From: Carnegiea gigantea
Lineage: Eukaryota; Streptophyta; Magnoliopsida; Caryophyllales; Cactaceae
Length of the DNA: 64,000 nt
Direction: 5' to 3'
Assembly: GCA_029747015.1 (NCBI GenBank)
Contig: JAKOGI010000139.1
Location: forward strand, 700,001 to 764,000
The notes under the pieces were generated by a model that was not told the DNA's origin, did no database searches, and saw only the letters and a program-made list of their open reading frames with translations. The translations under genes and the position numbers were made by a program. This document shows positions 31,254-43,576 of this stretch, one piece after another. Each line of letters begins with the position of its first letter. Within the stretch, counting starts at the first letter, position 1.

Positions 31254-31471
31254 GATTTTAAATTTTTAATATCACTTGGGCAATTAACAAAGAGTCATAT
31301 ACATAAATTCAAATGAGATTCCAACCCAAAATCAATTGATAATGGGTAGAGTAATTCACAAGCTTATATATAAGTTCAAACCCTTGAATTTTATCCATAT
31401 GGGGTAACATTCACTTTTATATTCTTTATATTTTATTAATGTGGGATAATACTCACTTTCATACTCCAACA
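31254..31471. repeat. short solo-LTR-like repeat, copy 1
   Basis: Homologous to 51087-51302. Shared landmarks are CACAAGCTTATATATA, a GTGGGATAATAC-like segment, and the end ACTCCAACA. No target duplication was found at this copy. Confidence 0.6.
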
Positions 31472-31819
31472 CAGAATCTACATCAGATAGAGTTATTATT
31501 GTTCAATCAAACTCTCATTCATTTTAATCTCATGTATCAAATAACAATGGTCGCTTGTTAGTGACTTATTTCAAATCTTATTGACTCCAATTGGAATAAT
31601 ATGTGCACTTTCTTGTCCATCCACCTAGCAAATTAATTCTAATTGTGTGGCTGAAATGACCATTGAGTTCTACCCGTGAAGTTATTGCAAGCGTCAAAGT
31701 GAAGACCCCACTCATATTCTTTGATCTTTGTCAATTCTAATCATAACATTTGCCGCCGCTTAAATTAATTAATTAATTAGTTTCTTTGGCGGTGAGGAGA
31801 CTTCATACCACCTCATTGA

Positions 31820-32145
31820 CTTTGGTTCTGTTTGACAAACAGTTGTTAACTGTTAACTGTTAGCTCTTTATACTAGCTGCTAGCTGTTCGCTGTTTGAAT
31901 TAGCTGTTTATTGAAAAACTGTTTGGTGAATTAGCTGCTTCTAATAAAATTATGAGACAAAAAACTAATTCTTTAAAAAACTCATGGAATTAACTTTTTG
32001 GACCCAAAAAACTCTTCTAAAAAGCTTTTTCACTAAACACCTAGATTACCTTTTTTACTTGATCAAACAGCTAACCTTGATCAAAAGAACTCTGTTTAGT
32101 CAAAAAACTCTTCAAAAAACTATTTGTCATACACCCCCTTTGCTG
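31820..32145. mobile_element. hAT-like MITE (GTTAGCTG family), copy 1
   Basis: It begins GGTTCTGTTTGACAAACAG with repeated GCTAGCTGTT words. The interior AATTATGAGACAAAAAACTA..TTTTTGGA and TTGATCAAACAGCTAA recur at 42381-42620. The superfamily is inferred from word content, and exact ends are uncertain. Confidence 0.5.
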
Positions 32146-33415
32146 ATTTGCTCTTGCAATTTTAGTCATTTTTTGAAATAATGTTAATATATTTATTTAG
32201 AATTTTCATAGATCATGTTCAAATTGTTACCTACTTTTCATACCATACGATCTAAGTTTGGATGTCTGTTTTAATATCATATTATGTTCAAAATTTTACA
32301 TATATATATCTTCAACTAATGCATACCATGTTTAAAGTTTTGCACGCTGAGAAAATTTTACACTTAATTTTTCCCCAAAAAAATTCACTATACTTGATCC
32401 AGTTAGTAAAAAACAATCCTTAAATATCCACGGTGACTATGATACACCCCATCTCAACTTCTCCTTCTCCAATTTATGGAAAAACATATAAAGGGTACTT
32501 TGAATGTTATGAATTTTTGGTTTTTATATTTTAACTAGAAAGATATTAGACTTGTATAAAAACCATAAATGTACCCTAAATGAAGTGTAAATCTCTTAAC
32601 TTTTTCATGTACTTTTGTTAGATAAACTCTAAAATATATTCTATTCGAAACTTGTAAATAGAAAAGGACATTAAACATATATAGCTCAGTGCTCATTACT
32701 GAATATAGAGCAATAGCTACTTTAGTTCGACCAAATTGGTTAGTTTTTTTTATGCAATTGCATGCCTATGATATCTTATTTCGGAAACTTTAAATTTTCT
32801 TATTGGTTTGTTGTAGAATTTTGATATGCGAGGATAAATAACTGTCGAAAATTTTGCCTCGGTAGCTAGGCACGTTTGATATATGTTCATAGCCCCATAC
32901 ATCATAACATCAACGTTGAATATTGTGTGCACCTAACAAAGTATGACTATTATCACAAAATGACACTCTCTAGATGAATCCTCTGATCTCCTGTACGTGT
33001 TTATGATTTGCTAGTGGATTGTGACTCCATCCGAAGAATTTAAATGACACTTTAATGTATCATTGAATGAAACATGGAAAATAAATTACCAAGTCGTAAA
33101 GACAAATCAAGTAAGCATTGAATTGAATTGTGTGTTTATAAAATAAATATTCAAATAGAGTTTTTTCAAGGCAATATCGTCATTTCATGAAAGCGATAAT
33201 GAATGGGTATTTCGAATATTTTTCTTTTTAAACAGTCTATCTATTGAAATAAAATATAAAATAAACTTAATTAATAACAAATATTGTTTCGATAAGCACA
33301 AAAAAGATTAATTCTATTAAACAAGAAAGAAGGTATAATTTGAATGCACTTCAGGGAAAACCTCATCTCAAGGCTTTTCAAACAATAAAGGTCATACAGG
33401 CCCTTAACGTTCCTA
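32146..33415. other. intergenic, no gene seen
   Basis: AT-rich, with no coding frame or repeat boundary I can support. Confidence 0.55.
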
Positions 33416-34364
33416 CTTTTAGCTAAGGCTGTCAAAAGCTGACCCGACACGATTACCGACCCGAACCGAACACGAAATTAGGCGGGTTTGGGTAAAGATT
33501 TTCAACCCGTTTAATTAAATGGGTTGACACAGCTAACCCGTTTAATTAAACGGGTTAGGTTCAGGTCGAGATTTTCGACACGAAAAAATACCTATCTAAC
33601 CCGTTTAATTAATTGGGTTAGTAGGTCAACCCGACTACCCAATTACCATATAATCGTTTAACCCGTTTAACCCTTTTAATATATATATGTATTATATATA
33701 TTTTTTGTTGGGGGCAAATTTCTTAAGGTTTCACAATTTCAAATTTTATTTTGAGGGTCGAATTTTATTTGGACGCCATAAGGAACCCAAAACAGGTATT
33801 TAGCTCCCCTTTTTTTAACCTAACCCACTAAAAGTCTAAACCCTCTCTCTGCCTAGAATCACTTCGGCTCCCTCACTCAAAGGGCATTGACCTTTTGGGG
33901 GGTGTTTGTATTTTTGGGTTTCCCAGACCGTGCAACCCCTCTATTCCATTTTTAAAGAGAAGTCGTTTCCATTAGATTTTTAATTAAAGAGACATTAACT
34001 GATGGTTGGTTATGAACTAAAGAAGACAATGCATGATTTGACTACTGCACCATTGCATGTATTGTTTACAAAGTGTTCATCTATAGTCTCAGGCTCACAC
34101 ACTTGTTAATATAAAGTTTGAAACTTAAATGGGTTAAACACGTTAAACGGGTAAGTGGTACCTAATTTTGACCCATTTAACTTAAACGGGTTAAACAGGT
34201 CAGAATCAGGTTGACCCGTTTAAATGTTAAACGGTTTCAGGTTGGATTTTTCAACCCGTTTATTAAACAGGTCAGGTTCAGGTCGGGGGGTTTTCAACCC
34301 GTTTAACTTCGACCCGAACACGAACCCGACCCGACCTGACCTATTTGACAGCCCTACTTTTAGC
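33416..34364. mobile_element. non-autonomous hAT element, 0.93 kb
   Basis: The element is 33424-34356. The 8-bp target duplication CTTTTAGC is perfect at 33416-33423 and 34357-34364. The ends are TAAGGCTGTCAAA and TTTGACAGCCCTA. Subterminal regions carry many ACCCGTTTAATTAAACGGGT-like inverted words at 33500-33680 and 34130-34330. No transposase is present. Confidence 0.9.
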
Positions 34365-35192
34365 TATAGAGATTATCGACATTGAAAATTAGTTATACAA
34401 GCCCTTAACCTTATGTTTTCTAGTTATATAGGCCACTGTGTCACCAAAAAAAGAGGAAAGTGTTTGGACACCGACAGATGACAGTGGAAAGAGGGAAAAA
34501 AAATGTAGGTGTTTTCGCTTTCAATTCTTCTGATTTTTGTAGAAAATAAAAAAGACACAAAATGAACGATAATTTTTTTGTCAAAGTCATGTTATATAAT
34601 GAAAACTAATCTCAAGAACCTATACGATGCATGGAAAATATCATAAGTTTTTTAATTGTAGTAATTGTTTGTAGGTTGATATTAAAAATATCACAATAAG
34701 AATTTCTACTAAAAGGGAAAATAATCTTACCACCAAAATATTAACAATACTCACTTGGACTCATGTACTCTGAAAATTTAAATAATCTGGTAAGTTTTCA
34801 CATATTACTACAATAAGAATACCTTAAAGGAAAAATAATCTTAATTACAGCCATTGATTGTTAATGTTGGCTTGGACTCTCGGTACCTTTTGGTGATAAT
34901 CTATTTGTGGTATTATTTTATATATAGAGCCTGTAATTAAGACTATATTGTGTTTAAGATCTTGAATATTTCATGCTTGTATTTATATTTATGTTTAAAT
35001 AGATAGGAAAAAATACTAATGATGAAAATCAAAAATCTTTCACTATTTCTTTATAATAATAATTGAATATTTATAGAAAATAAGATATCAAACATGCGTA
35101 TGTGACTCTATCTTTATAATATTCCACATTGCTTGCCACCATTTGGTCAAATTGTCATGCCAAATATGCAAAATAGATTCTTTGTAATTGGA
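34365..35192. other. intergenic, no gene seen
   Basis: AT-rich with weak internal duplication (AATAATCTTA words near 34720 and 34825). No coding potential. Confidence 0.5.
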
Positions 35193-35399
35193 GGCTTGTT
35201 TTTTTCGTTGGTTTTTTTCAATTTACTAACTTCAACCAACTTCAACCCACTTTAATAAAAAATACCAACTTCAACCAACTTCAATCAACTTCAACCAACT
35301 TCAATATACTTCAACCCACTTCAATCAACTTCAACTCATCTTCTTCAAAATTTTATTCTCACTATTTTAATTAACTAACTCCTATTTTTTTAAAAAAGT
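35193..35399. mobile_element. GGCYTGTTCTTTT MITE, copy 2
   Basis: It starts GGCTTGTTTTTTTCGTTGG and then has many near-tandem CAACTTCAACC words through 35335. It shares its start and interior with 23955 and 53741. The right terminus is degraded. Confidence 0.65.
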
Positions 35400-36543
35400 A
35401 AAAATTATTAATTATCTTCCACCTACGAGAGTTTATACTGCACTTTCCTACCTGTTGGTAACAGAGTGACCTATTTAACCAGAAAACACAATATTGAGGG
35501 TTTATATAGCTAATTTTCAAAATCAATCGCCTTTATAACTAAAAATAAGAACGTTAAGAATTTATATGACCTTTATTACTTTTCAAATTAATCCATAAAT
35601 CATTATTTTACGAATAGGATTCTTTTTTTTTTTTTAATTGGTAGTGAGAGATTTCAGAGTTTTGAGATCAATTCGGATATTATTCGACCGGCTATGAAAC
35701 ACATGAAATGAGCTGAACGTGTTAGGTGTCATTCATTCCCCCCTCGAGCCCAGCGTTCTTTCTTAATAGCATCATGTTTTTCCTTTTTTTCTTATACTTT
35801 TTTCTGCTGTCCCTTCACAGTAAATTAATTATAGGTGTATCACTTGAGTTGGTTAAACTTTAGGCGACACATCGGGCGAGATATTGCCATAATAATTTCT
35901 CCCGCAACATTGATGAGATAAAACCGATACTGTATTTAATAATGATATATATCTTATAGCAAGATAGTCTCTTGCCTTCACTAAAATTAACATATTAAAT
36001 TATTTAAATTCACCAAATTTTCAATAGTCAGACGTAATTATGAATTGTAAAACCCTAGTATTTGTTAGCTACATCGACGGACACAAAATAACACCTTAAT
36101 CAAATCAATCCTATATGCGAAAGCGTATCTACGTGTAATTTTTTGATTGTGGAAAAACATAGATAAGAAGATGGATTTAAGCAATTTATCATTTCTTAAA
36201 AAATTTAATACATAATAATATAACTTTTTAGCTCAAATAAGATATTTAGGAAGTCACTAGAGCAAGATTCTTACCATTTTGCTATTATATTATTATATTT
36301 TTGAGAATATATAAAGGTAGTAAGATGTTTCTCAATGTATTTTAACATACGTCTTTCTGTAATTATTGTTTAGATTTACATCATCGATGTCTCATAAAAC
36401 TTTGTGTTATCTTATCCAATGAGGCTACATACTGAGATTCAAAACGGGCCCTCTCATGTAGGAAAAACTCTACTACCATATATACAAATTAATTTGACCA
36501 AAAAAATTAAATTTAAGTTGACGAGTGGAAGTTTAGGAAAAAT
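35400..36543. other. intergenic, no gene seen
   Basis: AT-rich with a poly(T) run near 35622. No supportable gene or element border. Confidence 0.5.
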
Positions 36544-37241
36544 ACTATGATTAGACCTGATCAGCGGGTTGGAGTCGTCCGACTCGAGTAAGCGCTAAAA
36601 AATGACGGCATGATCAACTTTTTTTGCCATTAATCTGCCCCGACTCTCAAATTGAGAATATCAAACTATGACGAGCGTCGGACTTGGGTAAAAGTTTTGA
36701 CCCTATGACCCAACCCGTTGACTCTTGCTTTAAAAAAAAATAATAAAATTTAAAGTCAAAACAAAAGACTTTGGGTTTGTTCAAAGCATTTCGGATTTGT
36801 ATTTTATCGTCTCATCTTAACCCCCTTCTCACTCAACCTCCCCATGTCTCACTAGCTACTAACCATCTTACTCTCCCTCTCTGATGTTTACAATAGTTTT
36901 TTTAGTGAATTAATTGTTGTGTGCATTAGAATGTTAATAATTATGACACTTTTTATTGGAATATTCTATTATCGCTCAACCTTTCCTTTAATAGGATGAG
37001 AATGTTGAAAGTTTTTTATCATACAAAATGAAACTTAGTAAAAATATTATTTTTTACATAAGAAAGATTTACGGGTTGACCTGATAACCTGAGATACCCA
37101 CAGGATCAGGTCAGGATCAAGGGTATTTCGACTCACATGAGAGTCGAATAGGGTTAGGATCGAAAAAATCATACTTACCAGTCCTTGTGGCCCGATCCTC
37201 GACCCATCCCGACCCTCAAATTAATTAGATCTAATTATGAC
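36544..37241. mobile_element. degenerate hAT derivative, 0.68 kb
   Basis: The proposed body is 36552-37233. Its ends are TAGACCTGATCA and (complement) TAGATCTAATTA. The flanks ACTATGAT and ATTATGAC match at 6 of 8 bases. It is rich in GGGTCGGG/CCCGACCC subterminal words. The diverged ends suggest an older insertion. Confidence 0.6.
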
Positions 37242-38442
37242 ACAGACCAAAAGAATCTTAAAAAAAGAACCTCGAAAAGGAAGTTTAAAAAAAAAAAAAA
37301 TACTACAAGAAAACTAAGATGGACACATATATATGTATCAATGTCTATGATCTACTTTCACTTGGAAGTTGGAACCGTTGAAAGAAAAGAGAGAGGGATA
37401 ACTTAAACGAAATCATTTAACTAACAGCGGACATTTTAATTAAAATTAGTTGCCCAAGTCCAACCAGTGTAACGATGCAGTTTTGTCTTCATAAAATTGG
37501 ATCATATGAGAATTTTGATATATAATTAGGGATAGGAGTATAACTTGGATTTGAAAATTTTGTTTAAAATTCGAAGCATTTATTGGTGAAAATAGGTTTT
37601 AAGTATACAAATTTGGGTGTTGCTTTTAAAAAATAATATTGGGTATGAAAAATCCTTTGCCCGATTTATATATTCATTGCTACTAATGGGCCCCAAAAAA
37701 TTCAAATTTGCTTAGCCTAATGGCTTGATTTGTATAAGAATGTCTCCTCTAGTAGTCACACCCACCCCTAAATTCGTAGTTTTTGAAGAGAAAAAAGGCC
37801 TCATATTGATTTATTCAGCAAGCAAAGATCTTTTGATAAAGAATTATCGACGACATTTAACCCTTCCTTTAACCATATTCGATCACCAAGTCTAATCATA
37901 GTAGACTTGCTCGATATGCAAATATTAAAATACATGTATTTTTTCGGGGGGCGGGGGGTGGGCCGTTTACTAGCCACAGTGTCCTGAATGAGACCCAATT
38001 CCACGCCCACATCAAGTACCTAGACATTGTCTCACATTAGGCTTTTGCCATTAGGAGTATCATTTGATTAGATTAGGCATTATTGTTGGAGACCATCACC
38101 TCATTAAAGTATTACTAGTGGCTTTTTGTTGGGGTTTTCTTTGGGGAGAACAATGAAGTTACCTGACCCCTAGGTAACTATCACTTGAAGGTTGCCCCTA
38201 GAAATTGGGATTGTGACCCTTTGTGGGGCTGTCTCCTATGTGAATATGACTACCTATGTGGTCTAGCTAATAGGATATAAGTAATGATTGCAAAATTAAG
38301 CCAAATTAGCCAACCCTATGTTTGAAAGTGTTACCGCCCTATGTCAAATTTTTGCTTTAGTCTGGGTCACTTTAGCCCATAATTGAGCAACAGTAATTTC
38401 TATAGTGAATAAAGGCTAAAAATATGACTTGCGTACAGTTAT
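37242..38442. other. intergenic, no gene seen
   Basis: AT-rich with a G-rich tract near 37946. No gene supported. Confidence 0.5.
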
Positions 38443-38818
38443 TAAGAGCAAGCTCAGCCATTGGAACACATTTCAGTGATGGGGTCCATGATCCACTTGC
38501 GAAATGTGTAGCACACGGTCGGCAAGCCAAGATAGGCGAGTCGGTTTGTTCGCTCACTTCACCCCATGATACTTCTTTTTGTCTTCTTGTGACTACTTGA
38601 TTTTTTTAAAATATATTTTTTTAAAATATATTGTTTAGGTAGTTAAAAAATAAGTTATATATTATGGGCAGGTCCACGATAAATATTTTATTGGGTGATC
38701 CAAATTGAAGTTCCATAGGTTGAAGAGGTGAAGAAATGCAAGTTTTAAAAGATGAAACTTCTGATGATGTGGAGAGGTGGACACCGGAAATTTAAAACTT
38801 CAATTGGGGATGCTCTAA
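38443..38818. mobile_element. Tourist-like MITE, copy 1
   Basis: The element is 38446-38815 (370 bases) with target duplication TAA on both sides. The ends are GAGCAAGCTCAGCC and (complement) GAGCATCCCCAATTG. The interior (GGTCCACGATAAATATTTTATTGGGTG) is shared with the copies at 45602, 55108 and 63051. The three-base TAA/TTA target and GAGCAT ends fit the PIF/Harbinger superfamily. Confidence 0.85.
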
Positions 38819-39475
38819 GGTAAAATTCTCCCAAAAAAAAAGAAAATTGTGAATTAATAGGCGTGCTAAACTGCTAATATGACGTATTTTAATAATAGAC
38901 ATGTTTATGATTTTTTTTTTTTTTTTGATCATTGAAATAGCCAGGAATAGGACCTTGGCAGAAAAAACATAAAACGATATGTTAAGAACCTAGAACAAGA
39001 AGGCTATCGAAGCATCGAACACCTCTGCTGGGTTATACAGGAAATTATCCTTTCATAAATTAATCCAGCACCCAACCTGAAATTTAATAAGAAACAAGAT
39101 ATGCTCCAATTGGAATGCTTGGCCACCAAAAATAAGATCATTCCTGCCTTTCCGAAGTGATCATACCAAGTAAAGAAGACAGATTTTCGAAATTTAATAA
39201 ATTACTATGATCATTGTAAATGACTTGATGTAGAGAGAGTCAAATTGTGGCAAATTTTTCAAGCTTGTTTATAATGGGCTAAAGGTGGGGACTACATAAT
39301 GTCTTGGCCCATATCATCGGCTTGAGTGATGGGAATATCACCTTTAAATGGACGGGGTTCTGGGCTACCAATCTATTAGATCCAAATAAATTCAGGCCAC
39401 TTATTAAGAAAATTGGGCTTCGCCTCAGAAATTGTTATTTTTGGTACATCTTTCAAGTGGTCAGATGTCAATATC
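38819..39475. other. intergenic, poly(T)-headed segment
   Basis: Contains a 16-T run at 38911-38926, which could be the 3' tail of a minus-strand retroposon. I could not find a target duplication or a recognisable frame, so no element is called. Confidence 0.4.
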
Positions 39476-39852
39476 ATTATACGCAACACACTTTTTTTTT
39501 TAAACGGGCGTAAATATGAACCACCACTGATGTTATTGTTAGGAGCATCTACTCGTAAGAGTGTGCCCAATTACACGATCAACTAAAATTTGCTTCAATT
39601 GTCAAAGCTCGCTTCAACTGTCAATCTCAACCTCTCGGGCAAAGCTCCTGGTTCTGCCACTAGTATAAAGGTATCACCAAAATACGTTGCTTATGCCTTG
39701 AGTAACCCACCATTCCTATCCTGGATTATGAAACCTCTTGTTGTTGATGAATTGGAGAGTAATCCATCAAAATCAAGTTTAACGAACCCTGAGGGAGGGA
39801 ATGCCACCTCACAAGATGAAATGAGGTGGTAGAGATTATACGCAACACACTT
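39476..39852 (-). mobile_element. unidentified poly(A) retroposon with 18-bp target duplication
   Basis: An 18-base perfect direct repeat, ATTATACGCAACACACTT, lies at 39476-39493 and 39835-39852. The 341 bases between begin with a T-run, which is a poly(A) tail on the minus strand. This is the signature of L1-type target-primed insertion of an RNA. The body has no clear tRNA-like A and B boxes and no LINE frame, so it may be a SINE, a severely truncated LINE or a retrocopied transcript. Confidence 0.85.
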
Positions 39853-40564
39853 ACAAAAGTACCCAAACAATGTTATTTTATACCATACAATTAGAAATCA
39901 TGGGAGATAAAGATGTAACCAAATTGGGCTCAAACAACCATCTGAAACACAACAAGAGCAAATTTAGGTTACTTTAAAACAATATAAATCTTATGCAGGT
40001 TATTTGGGCCTCGTTCTTTCAACTTACTTTTTGTCAAAATACTTAGTGAGTTCTAATAAATCACTACAAGAAAAATGAGTTTGAACCAATTGAATTCGTC
40101 ATAAACAAATTCAGTTCAGAAATATGAGTTCAATTTAGCAAAATATTTTGTATAATTCAATATAAATAAATTCAAATAAGTTTAGATAAGTTAAGTTAGG
40201 TTAAAATATGTTTACTTCGAAAGAAATAATTTTTATTAATAAATTTAATTCTACGAAAATAAGTTCAGAATAAGTTCAGCAAAAATATTTTTTTATTTTT
40301 TATTTAAAAAAAAAGACTTAGGTAAAAGTTAAAGGGTAGACTTTAAGTTTGATGACTTTATGAACGAACTTAAAAGTCTCATTGTCTACATTGTGCCATG
40401 AATGAGAATATGATAAACCAGCTGGTATTAATATGTCAATCTAAAAAATGCGGTGAAGACTCGATTCAAGATGAGTAGAACCACAGGGATGAGATGCAAA
40501 TTTATAGGACAAATTTACAGGAGATCAGATTTTAGTAAAGTCAAAGAGATATGTTGATCCTATA

Positions 40565-40813
40565 TCTAAAATTAGAGTTGGATAACGGGTCAGTTCGGGT
40601 TGACCTATTTAATAAGCGGGTCAATTTCATGTCAAGCTTGTAAATAGTTTGGACGTACTCAAAATTGAAAAATAACATGTTTTCAAGCTAAACGGTCAAA
40701 TCGTGTCGACATGGGTTCGATTTGTGTCGGGTTCGAGTTTCTCTCAGTGACTTCAGGTCGGATTTGAGTCGAATTATCGTGTCGAATCAAGTTTTCTCAC
40801 CTCTATCTAAAAT
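40565..40813 (+). mobile_element. hAT MITE, 233 bp, reference copy
   Basis: The element is 40573-40805, with a perfect 8-bp target duplication TCTAAAAT at 40565-40572 and 40806-40813. The ends are TAGAGTTGG and (complement) TAGAGGTGA. Diverged relatives lie at 24923-25116 and 63410-63647, both in the opposite orientation. Confidence 0.88.
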
Positions 40814-41224
40814 GTCATATCGAACAAGGAATAGATTGCTTTACAAATGGAACACTACCGCTGACACACTACCATGAAAGGTAGATATAACCACCTTGAC
40901 AACCTTACAACAAAAATCATTGAGTGGCTAGCAGCTGTATGAGCTTTTCTGTCTAATGTATTCTCTAAGATGCAACAGTTGTCTTCTTATTAATTGTGTA
41001 ATGACTGTACCATGCTTTCTTTTTTTTTAATGACTTTACCCAACTAATAATCAAAAAAAAAAAAAAAATCATTGAGTGTCACCGTAGCACAGGTACAGTA
41101 CAGGGTTGTTTTTGTGAACATACAACATATTGCTTTTGTAACTCTCTCTGAGTTGAAAAAGAAAATACAATTATAAAATAAATTTTACAATTTTCACTCT
41201 CTATGCGGCGTATTATGTGCTATC

Positions 41225-41430
41225 TGAAAACTTCATACATTGTGTTCTTCCAAATCATTTTATATAAATACATTATTTGGAAAGCTCCATTTATCAACCA
41301 TATTTATTTTGAATCACTAGTGGAGTAGTTAACTACTAAACATTAATTGGTAATACTCAAATAGCTGACAACTTGCAAAATAACTAGTCATTACTAAAAT
41401 AATTAATTTTACCAAACACAATTTAAGCAG
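41225..41430. mobile_element. ACCAAACATATTTATT MITE, copy 1
   Basis: Shares TTATATAAAT, CATATTTATTTTGAATC and AATTTTACCAAACAC-like segments in order with 56520-56695. The ends are inverted TTTGGTAAA-like words. The boundaries are approximate. Confidence 0.5.
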
Positions 41431-41621
41431 TTTTTTCAAAATGCTATATAAATATATAATCATTACGTCAACCACTATTCTACTATGCACTTAACATCTG
41501 TTCATTTTAGTGTATAGAATTAGGGCCTAATGGTTAAAAACGATTCACTAAGCATTCCACCGTTTACTATTTGTTATGAATATAACGATTACCAGCTTTT
41601 AGTATCAATTAGGAAGAACAT

Positions 41622-42018
41622 TTAGGTTCTGTTTGGACCTCGGAAAGTTTGGTGGAAAAAAAAATTAGGAAAGTTATTTTTTTTCTTGTGTTTGGTTTAG
41701 AGAAAATCACAAAGAAAAAAAATATGGAGGAAAGTTCGGTGAAAAAACTGTTAGAAACAAGTGACAAAATTTTCCTCATAAAATTGTGAGGAAAGCTTGA
41801 GAAAAATTCCCAACCTTCTCCAACCTTGCATTGTTTAGATGGCATCAAAATGATTTAAGTAGTTCATTAACATTTAAATTTCTCATTCAAATTATTGTAT
41901 TTTTTTCTTGATCCAAATAAGAAAAAAAAACTCATTTTCTTCCTACTTTTTTCCTTCATATTTTTTTTCCTTTAACTTTTCTTTCCACCAAATTTTCTAA
42001 GCACCAAACGGAGCCTTA
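41622..42018. mobile_element. PIF/Harbinger-like MITE
   Basis: The element is 41625-42015 with TTA target duplications. The ends are GGTTCTGTTTGG and (complement) GGCTCCGTTTGG, each followed by GAAA-rich arms. No transposase. Confidence 0.8.
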
Positions 42019-42380
42019 GAGAACAGTACATATTGGTTAGCCAATGTTTACTAGTGGCTAGGATTAATGGTTAGCAGCGTTTAAGAGAGGTTAGTGGTTG
42101 GCAAATGCTTTCTAACGCCGAAACAAATATAGCTCTAAAGTAGGAAATATTAACAATTTGACCTAGTCAAATCACTCATCTCGACTTCAACTTTTAGTTT
42201 AGACACAATGTATATTTCATTTTAAGGTCACAGAAATGCATTAATGTCTCATGTACTACCTTTATCTTTCATGTAACCGCTAAATTAGTACTATTTTTCC
42301 CAATTTTGATTTCGCTCTCGATTTTGTTTTAAACACCTTTATCTTTCACGGCATCTATAGAATTCTAGATTTCGAGATGT

Positions 42381-42620
42381 TTGGAAATAAATGTTAGCTT
42401 TTAACCATTAGATATTTATATATGTTTTAAACTATTAGCTATTCACATTCGCTATTTTAAGGGGGCAAAAATTATTAGTCATTATAATAAAGTTATGAGA
42501 CAAAAAATAATTCAAATTAGCTTTTTGGATCAAAAAACTCATTTATAAGACTAATTTATCAAACACCCATATTAGATTTTTGACTCGATCAAACAGTTAA
42601 TTTAGATTCAAAGAGTGTTC
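42381..42620. mobile_element. hAT-like MITE (GTTAGCTG family), copy 2
   Basis: Homologous in order to 31940-32100: TTATGAGACAAAAAATAATT, then CTTTTTGGATCAAAAAACTC, then CGATCAAACAGTTAA. The left arm is degraded. Confidence 0.5.
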
Positions 42621-43576
42621 TACACTTCTATCCCTTTATAGACCTTAAGGCTCCAATAATCCGACTTCAACAACAGATGTTGAAAGAACCCCCCCCAAAA
42701 AAAAAAAAACAATCACCAAACTCCCTCTTTAGTACATGGTCCAGAAACCAAGCTCTGTCTAATTGCCTAGTAACCCCCTCCACCTCCGCACAACCCAAAA
42801 AAGAAACCCAATGTGTTATCAGTGAGGTAAAATTCACCCCATAAGATATACTATGCCAATTTTTGACCTTTACATTTTAAAAATAATTTTCACCCTTCAT
42901 CTTTATATCAAAGAGTTCATAGTTTTGAAATTTACGAAAATACTTTGAAAGCAATAACATTAATGTCCAAGTTAAGTAATATGGTTGTTGAACTTCTCTG
43001 GAGCCCATACAATTGAGTTTCTCTTTAGATAATCAAGCCTTGTGGGTTTTGAAACATTCAAGTCGAGAATTACTCGCTTGTCACTATTGCTAAGATGAAC
43101 AAACACGATATCCCATTGATATAGACAGACACGATTTTGGATCACTTATAGAATATGTTATTTTAACATGAATAGCACCCCTAGTCATGTCCTTTTAGTT
43201 TTGTAATTTTGTTAGAATAAATCGTACACAATGGGTGGTAGATAGATCTAGTAATATATGATCATGTATCTTTCGATATTGCACAGATGGATGAATCAAC
43301 TCCATGTATTTATTTTTATTCTAAGAAACAAAGTAAATATTAAAAAGATAATAGAATAATAAATTATAAATGACATCAGAAAAAAAAAGTGCAAATCTTT
43401 TGAAAATTCAAACTCATGCAAAATGAAGGACACATTCGCAAATTAAATTTAAAATTATGCATTTACCACTATAATACACAGATAATGAGATAGCATGAAA
43501 ATAGCAGAAGTGAATCTGAATCGTTAGATTAATTTCTAGCGGCTAAGATTACCCGAGTACATTAACGAGATAGAAA
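42621..43576. other. intergenic, no gene seen
   Basis: AT-rich with a poly(C)/poly(A) run near 42690. Base composition changes sharply to GC-rich at its right end. Confidence 0.5.

Noticed and set aside
38888..39240. A minus-strand LINE or processed transcript ending at the T-run 38911-38926
   Set aside because: No target duplication and no readable RT or zinc-knuckle frame were found.
39590..39832. An 80-residue plus-strand open frame
   Set aside because: It lies antisense inside the poly(A) retroposon defined by the 18-bp duplication and resembles no protein I know.
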